A stretch of DNA of 64,000 nucleotides from Siphonodentalium dalli. Lineage: Eukaryota; Mollusca; Scaphopoda; Gadilida; Siphonodentaliidae. Location of the stretch: positions 75,555,980-75,619,979 of the forward strand of contig CP136063.1 of assembly GCA_032622095.1 (NCBI GenBank), read 5' to 3'. The notes below the pieces were generated by a model. That model ran no database searches. It was not told the origin of the DNA and was given only the letters and a program-made list of their open reading frames with translations. A program made the position numbers and the translations under genes. Shown piece by piece: positions 57,872 through 64,000 of this stretch; position 1 is the first letter of the stretch, and each line of letters starts with the position of its first letter.

Positions 57872-59526
57872 GGGTCGGGGTCGATTCGGTCCAGGGCTGT
57901 TTCGGCCGGGCTTGTTCGGCCGGGCTTGTTCGGCCCATGGTTTGGGCCGAACAGTCTCACCTAAAAATGTTTTTATCAGTAGGATATTTGGATGTTTATA
58001 TATATTTTTCTTTTGTATGTTATTTTATTATTATAATAAAGCATTTAATATTTTGATTAAAGTGTATAAAAGGGTAGCATTGCTCTAATTTATATTATAT
58101 ATATTGATCTTATGATTTGATTTAATATTCTTACCTGTGATTTGTCTGTGAGAAAGATGATAATAAAGTTGTAGATATATGTTACTATATAGATTGGTAC
58201 ATGTATCTACCTTTTTACACTCAGAACGGCTTCCGGCATGTTTGTTTGGACAAGATAAAACGGTGATTGATCTGAGTTGAGAATCACTCAGTTGGTGAGT
58301 TGAGACTAAATTGTTTATGCAATCACAACATTAACTTCCGTATTACAATGTAATACCGTATCTCAATCCTAAATAATATTCCAATCAATCAAATCTATAT
58401 TTCCCGTCTGCTTTAGCCCAAGTGATATTTTTGTCACTTGAGGTAACATTTATTCCATGAGGAGAGGACTTTAAAAAAAGCATTTTGCTTGTTGTCCAAT
58501 CCTCTTCATAAATCTATATATTTCTTCATGTATATTGTGTTTGTGTCATATGTTTGATTTGTTGAAATAAATATTGTTTACACCAATTAGCGAATGGTGC
58601 ATATTTGACCACCGGCAAGTCAGAACAAATAACCACATCTAAGGTGAGAATCATTATCCATTTAAAGAACATATATACTAATATACAATAAAAATATTAA
58701 AAATGAAATTTCTTCCTCTTCACCATATTTTTATTGAACTACAAAAGTACAAACAAATTTAATGAATTTTCGTCTTCTTCACAGCTTGGCACAGGCGACT
58801 TAACATGAAGGAGAGCAGATTGTCTTTCTACCCGCTGATCCAAGTGCTCCAAAAAGAAGCTGCACATATCGAGGTAGCTGTAGCAGCGAGGGACCTCGAA
58901 ACCGACATAAAGCAGAAGTACCAGGAAGTACACGAAGATTGACAGAGACCTTGAGGCGCTATGGGCATCATACAAAGACGGCACCATCAAGACAACCGAA
59001 TTCCTGAAAGATGTGAACGCGATCTACAAGAATGGCCAATCAAAGAAATAAAGAAGAAGACCTACGCAAAGAAGAAGAACAAAGAAGAAGGCCTACGCAA
59101 TGTTTTAATCTTTATAAATAAATAATGTATTGACTGATTTCCATGTTTTATCTTGTTTTTAATCATTAAATAACCAGATGTTTTATCATGTAAACTGTAT
59201 ATATTTACTGTTTTAACTTGTTTTTAATCAATAAATGTTCATATCTTTCATCATATATTCACGTTATTGTTCGAATTTGTTGCAGTGTTAATTACAATGT
59301 GTGTATACCCATTACTATTGTTGCGAATAAAACGTTAATTACAAGCATAAATCTCCATTGTCATCAAAAGACCGGTCCCAAATCAAAGGCAATTAACATG
59401 CCGTCCAATTAACACCCACACTACCTAATTACCCGAATTGAATAGGGGCCGAACAAGCCTGGCCGAACGAGCCCGGCCGAAAGAGCCCTGGACCGAAAGA
59501 GCCCTGGACCGAATCGACCCGCTCCC
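57872..59526. mobile_element. 1.65-kb long-TIR DNA transposon with subrepeated ends
   Basis: Left end GGGTCGGGGTCGATTCGGTC and the complement of the right end GGGAGCGGGTCGATTCGGTC pair for about 70 bases. Within the ends, short units (TCGGTCCAGGGCT, TTCGGCCGGGCTT) are repeated, two or three per end. An identical 8-bp duplication flanks it. The interior is AT-rich; at 58740-59060 a short G+C-richer segment (TGCTCCAAAAAGAAGCTGCA) may be captured or relic coding sequence. No transposase is evident, so it is non-autonomous. Eight-bp duplications fit hAT, MULE and some others; the superfamily is left open. Confidence 0.85.
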
Positions 59527-59534
59527 CTAAAAAT
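59527..59534. repeat. Target-site duplication, right copy
   Basis: CTAAAAAT, identical to 57864-57871. Confidence 0.85.
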
Positions 59535-59774
59535 CACGGAAGTGGATCATTACATTACTATTAATTTGATTATTTCTGACAACAGTACACAGCTTTTATG
59601 TATCTGAAATGGATTACTCGGTGATTTACACGTACGGTATGTAACGACAAAATTGCAAGATTGGGCATGCATTCATTCAACTGACCGAGCATGTACACTA
59701 CAGTATCTAAGAATGCATACTTATTCCGTTAGCGTTTTGTGTCCATGAATGCGTAAACTCATACTTTGACAGGT

Positions 59775-59827
59775 GCGCGTTTACTTCCGGATTTCGTAAC
59801 CAGCTTTAGTTTATTTTATCGTTTAGT
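59775..59827 (+). promoter_or_regulatory. Possible promoter and 5' UTR exon of the rightward gene
   Basis: An ETS-type ACTTCCGG lies at 59783-59790 and is followed by a candidate donor GT|GTAAGTATTT at 59827/59828. ETS sites are common at TATA-less housekeeping promoters. The downstream gene's first coding exon has an acceptor (62259) before its ATG, so a non-coding first exon is expected. The link between this site and that gene is inferred. Confidence 0.35.
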
Positions 59828-60990
59828 GTAAGTATTTGCATGATCTTGCAGGAATATGCGTATTATATACAGAAAAGAATGGAGCGAAATGCCCATGAAA
59901 ATTGGACACTTTCTCTCTCTAATTTCAAAATGCGCTATCCGAAACACACAAAAATATTCTTTGCCAAGATTGCTTATAAATCAGGCAAATCATACCGACA
60001 ACTTCCGTAATGACGTACCCGCCATATCATACCCACTGTAGCGTACCCATATTGATTTCATAGAATGTAATAAAGATAGATATACTGAACTCATCTCAGA
60101 CCATCGAAAGTACACAAATTATTGAATTAACAACAAAATGGACTTGTCTCAAGGTTTACCTCAGGCAGAAATGCATGTGCCCAGACATTGTCATTCATGC
60201 TGCTTTATAATATGTTGTAATTCCAAGTTGTGTGGTTAAATATATTGTCTATACTACAGTGTGAAAATTAATATAGTCTCAGTTCATTCACTGCTGATTA
60301 GTACTGAATGATGATGAATATGAAATTACTCTGATGTTACCGTCAGTTCATTTTTAATTTTAGTAGTTACAGCAGTATGGTACACTGAAATTTTATCTAT
60401 GAAAAATCGCAACACGCAAAACTCATTCCAGGATTTTTAGATATGTGGGAGATAATGGGGGTCGTTCGTAGTGTGGAAAAGCTATCGTAAAGTGGGAGTC
60501 TCACGGCGAACCTGTGAAACTTAACACCTGATTGCAGCGGAACATTGGTGCATGAATAAGTAATATCAAAATGGCCAAATAAACATTGCAAATGAAAATT
60601 CTTGCATTGATTTGTGCCAAAAGAAACTTAAATGGGGAAATTGTCATTTTAATGACATTAGTTATATTGTCACTGAAATGACCATCAGCAAAATGACATC
60701 TCACATGAAATAGGATGATAATTCTATTAGATTTTCTTTCTGGCAATCAATACACCATTAGAAAGTACCGGTATGGCATTATTTCTATGCACTTCCATCT
60801 TGTTTCCCCATATCTTGTGCTTTATGTTACTAAAGTCGCAGGCATTGTCTCCAAAGAACCATGATCAATGTCAATCAAATGTGCATCAAACATAACACTA
60901 TGGCGAGGCTGTCATAGTAAGAAAATGGTATTTTCTTCTCCGTCACCCAAATAATGCGAAAATAATGGACAGTAGAAAATTAATGACATA
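59828..60990. other. No feature recognised
   Basis: Probably the first intron of the rightward gene. AT-rich, without supportable exon or repeat. Confidence 0.45.
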
Positions 60991-61174
60991 CAGTAATGCT
61001 CTAATTAATCGACCTCTTAATCACAGTAGAATTATGGGTAACTTTTCAGGATTTAGTCGGAAATATGGCGAGAGCTTTCCAATGAATGGCAACAAGCCAT
61101 ATTTCCGACTAAATCCTGAAAAATTACCCATAATTCTGCTGTGGTTAAGAGGTCAATTAATTAGAGCATTACTG
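60991..61174. mobile_element. Palindromic mariner-type MITE
   Basis: TACAGTAATGCTCTAATTAA at the left and the complement TTAATTAGAGCATTACTGTA at the right, with TA flanks. Both ends carry the same paired difference from other copies (GCTCTAAT/ATTAGAGC instead of GCCCTAAA/TTTAGGGC). Confidence 0.85.
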
Positions 61175-61489
61175 TATATATTATTCCATATTTATTATGC
61201 CATTCAACGGTTTTTGCAGTGTGATAAGTATGGTTGATATTGGCTGCTTGAACCATACAAAAAACTTAATTGATGATGCAGTCCCTGTCCCACCAAGAAA
61301 GGAGAAATAATGTAGAACACATATGTCTCCATACATGTAAGTCAGATGATTAGGTAAATGACCACTGACAACACATGTGTACCCATACCATAGTATGATA
61401 CACATAATGTCGATTGACCACTCGTCGTTCGTCTGTCTTGTCTGTCCGTCTGTATGTCTGTCCATAGACACTTTACGCATAATGCGATA

Positions 61490-62110
61490 ACTCAAACATT
61501 TTCTATCCGATCGGAACCAAATATGGGTTTATGGGTTTCTCAGCTCAAAATACAGATCGAGTTTGAATATGGGTTTGATCCGAAATGTTTTTGCAGAGTT
61601 ATGGCCCTTTTTCGACTTAGAATTCATGCATGCTGCTATAACTCAAACAATTTTCATCTGATCGGAACCAAATTTGGTATGCGAGTTTCTCAGCCCAAAA
61701 TACAGATTGAGTTCGAATATGGGTTTGATCCGATATTTTTAAATGGAGTTATGGCCCTTTTACGTAGAATTTATGCATGCTTCGATAAATCAACCAATTT
61801 TCATCAGATAGGAACCATATTTGCTATGTGAGTTTCTCAACTCAAAATACAGATTGAGTTTAAATATGGGTTAGATCCGATATTTTATACCAGAGTCAAG
61901 GCCCTATTTCAACTAAGAATTGAACAGATTTGAGAATTTTAGGCTCACAAGATAACCCTAGCATTCTACAATTAATTACCAGTGATATCAGTTTAGCTCT
62001 GAGAGAGACAAGAGATTTTATTGAGATGTATGTAAATTTGGTATGTGAGTTTCTGAGCCCAAAATACAGTTAGAATTCGAATTTGGGTTTGATTTGTTTT
62101 TTTAAATGGA
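61490..62110 (+). repeat. GAGTTATGGCCC-type tandem repeat, about 3.5 units
   Basis: Units of about 155 bases with CGGAACCAAATTTGGTATG, AGTTTCTCAGCCCAAAATAC, GAATATGGGTTTGATCCG and GAGTTATGGCCCTTTT. Frames in it are artefacts. Confidence 0.75.
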
Positions 62111-62316
62111 GTTATGGCTTATGGATTTTAGCATCCAAGCTTAAAATAACTGATCACTATGACTATCGCCAAGGTATGGGTTAAACATCTGCCGATCGTG
62201 AGCGGCCTCTCGTTGTTCAAGAGGGCATCATTTTATTAAAAAGTTTCTCTCATTTGTAGGTTAGAAAGCTATATCTGAGTCTGATTAAAATAGACACTAG
62301 GATAAGTCAAATCAGT

Positions 62317-62418
62317 ATGGCTGCTGCTATGGTTGCAGAACCTCCCCCAGACCTGATTGACTGGAACCACCAATCAGCATCTGATTTCCAAGATAACCTA
62401 CAGGACCAGAAAGATGAG
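62317..62418 (+). CDS. Unidentified protein, first coding exon (possible RWD protein N-terminus)
   Basis: Acceptor CTCATTTGTAG at 62259, 57 bases of 5' UTR, then ATG at 62317 and 34 codons to GATGAG|GTACCT, phase 0. Reads MAAAMVAEPPPDLIDWNHQS followed by an acidic helix ending QDNLQDQKDE. Alone it has no domain, but it joins in phase 0 to 63828 so that QDQKDE precedes ILSLMSMYEED. That pattern (helix, then E-L-x-x-L-x-S-I-Y-x-x-D/E) is the start of RWD domains such as in RNF14 or RWDD proteins. The gene runs beyond the window, so the product is not identified. Confidence 0.6.
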
Positions 62419-63827
62419 GTACCTTCTAGTGTTAATTGCTATAGTGATTTCAGGGGCCACGTTCCTTGTTGAGAACATGCTTTAGATATACAATACATCA
62501 AAGATGAAACAACCTCATTTGGTAATGAGTTTACTTAAAATCGCCGCACATCATGGACAACAGAAACACAGTGATTTTGAGTGGAGTGTATTCAAAACAT
62601 ATAGTGACTGTCATGGCAAATTGTCAGTTTTTGCCTCAAATCACAGATTGTCACCGCGAAAGTCAACATAGAGGTTTTAATTAAATTTCAATAAATCTGA
62701 AGAAATATTGTTCAAAGCAACTGATTGCAAATGACGGGACCTTGAGTGGTCTGGCAAACAAATTTATTCATAACTTTGGTTATCATATTTCATTGGTCTC
62801 GCCTTTGTATATGACCATATTACATGCAGATTAGAACCTGCTACACAATGATATTTGAACGAATGTAATTGTCTGTTGGCCATATTAATTGAATTTACTT
62901 ACTGATTCATCATTGAAAGCTATGAAAGTATAGATCTATTTTTAAATTTCATGATGTCGATATAGTGTCTACTACTTTAATTTTGAATACCAGCAGGATA
63001 ACAAGAAAAGATAACCCTTTCTGCATTTCGTGAGACAATGTTCAAACAAAAGAGGCTAAGCATATTTTGTGTCCAGTCGCAAAGATGGAAAAAAGTTTTG
63101 AGTCCTCAAAAGCAAAGAAATTGCTTCTTTGATGTAAAATTTACAAATGTTCTCACATTGGCTTTATCATTACATGGTTGGCCCATTGGAAGTCTGTGCT
63201 CTGCCATGGTGTGCCCAAATCAACGGAATCTAAAGGTATGAGCAGAGCATTATGCCCTTCTAACATACTGTTGGGGGGCATACACATGTTGTATTCACTG
63301 GGAATTGACTAATGTGATAATTATACTCCCACTTTTTACAGAAAAAATTATACTGGATTATTCAGCGCTCTGCGTGTATAATGTTTCGCTGTTTCTTGGT
63401 ATACAGTGGGCGCATAGGCATTTTATTTATAGAATGGGAATTTTTGGACGGATTAAAAGTCGAACTGCGACCCGGAGGCCGAGTCCGGTAAAATGTGTAG
63501 TTGGGAATTTCAATTATTATTCGGATGCCAAGAAGTGCAAAGCGATTAATTCTATGAGTTGGTCATTCGTGAAACCAATATATTTTATATTCTATAATTA
63601 CAATCATGGGCATATAATATATGATCTTGAGCGCGTTACCATTTCTGACTATGGTTTTCTTGTCAGATATCTGTCTGTCTGAGTTGACATCCTTCCAACT
63701 TTCCTTCATAAATAGAATTAATAGAGAGCCACATTTTTGTTTTCATAGACTTATGATTGCTGCAACCTGACGTAACCATTCCTAACAGAGTTTGGCTCTG
63801 TATTTTGATTGCATTAAATTTTCTCAG
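62419..63827. other. Intron between two coding exons
   Basis: GTACCT to TTTTCTCAG. AT-rich. Two open frames (63038, 63305) have no similarity I recognise and are taken as chance. No repeat family of this window was recognised in it. Confidence 0.5.
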
Positions 63828-63917
63828 ATCCTATCTCTGATGTCTATGTATGAGGAGGATGGCTTGATTAACGTCGCTGCTTCTCCTGATGACTCCAATG
63901 AACTCTTTCTAGTTGAA
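63828..63917 (+). CDS. Unidentified protein, second coding exon (RWD-like)
   Basis: Acceptor AATTTTCTCAG at 63827, donor GTTGAA|GTAAGT at 63917; 30 codons, phase 0 both ends. Reads ILSLMSMYEEDGLINVAA and SPDDSNELFLVE. The hydrophobic helix followed by the acidic Tyr motif is what supports an RWD call. Further exons lie to the right of the window. Confidence 0.6.
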
Positions 63918-64000
63918 GTAAGTACTTGTATTTTGTGGGTGTAATTTGTCCAGTCTGTGTAAACATACAATCAGACGGTCATACTGACATATTGAGTCTA

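Noticed and set aside
63038-63682. Two frames in the last intron (67 and 125 codons)
   Set aside because: No similarity, no splice phase compatible with the exons at 62418 and 63828.

Overview
The window is invertebrate nuclear DNA: AT-rich, intron-bearing genes with GT/AG junctions, one 100-base N gap (24329-24428), and dense short DNA transposons. Abundant TACATGTA-rich sequence, a tRNA-derived SINE, and repeat families ending in GAGCTAA suggest a marine lophotrochozoan, most probably a mollusc. The species cannot be fixed from the sequence. There is no bacterial or phage content, no CRISPR and no rRNA.

Host genes, reassembled by matching reading frame and splice phase across exons. (1) The 3' part of NGLY1 (cytosolic peptide:N-glycanase), + strand, four exons at 4362-4598, 6073-7237, 8460-8573 and 11282-11454; the PUB-domain exons were not found. 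(2) The last two exons of a fibrinogen-related (FReD) protein gene, - strand, 23551-23300 and 20876-20488, with an orphan thrombospondin type-1-like exon on the + strand inside its intron. (3) SNRNP35 (U11/U12 35 kDa protein), + strand, 28211-29107, recognisable end to end but interrupted by three +1 frameshifts. (4) AK6 (adenylate kinase 6), - strand, complete in four exons spread over about 17.8 kb (57809 to 40034). (5) The first two coding exons of an RWD-like protein gene, + strand, 62317-62418 and 63828-63917, running off the right edge. AK6 and gene 5 are head to head.

Most of the rest is mobile DNA. TTAA-flanked (piggyBac-like) MITEs carry one or two 67-nt near-perfect hairpins, found from 2 kb to 53 kb in at least three outer-TIR subfamilies. 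Eight copies or fragments of a TA-flanked palindromic mariner-type MITE are present. A MITE family whose ends are hairpins of the GAGGTCCCCAGAGGG motif recurs about ten times. A hAT deletion derivative (11875-12977) keeps a BED finger. A 4.7-kb transposon (44545-49252) with a hAT-like transposase sits in AK6 intron 3. A 1.65-kb long-TIR element (57872-59526) with an 8-bp target duplication sits just upstream of the AK6 start codon. Three arrays of a 163-bp tandem repeat lie in AK6 introns and a diverged array lies before SNRNP35. Several elements are inserted in one another, giving a readable order of insertion.

Nothing here is a convincing new multi-gene system. The strongest unusual signals are paired compensatory changes in the stems of the 67-nt hairpin module, which is shared by MITEs with different outer ends; the transposon lying between AK6 and its divergent neighbour; and the nearly intact ZNF862/hAT-like transposon with a 6-bp target duplication.
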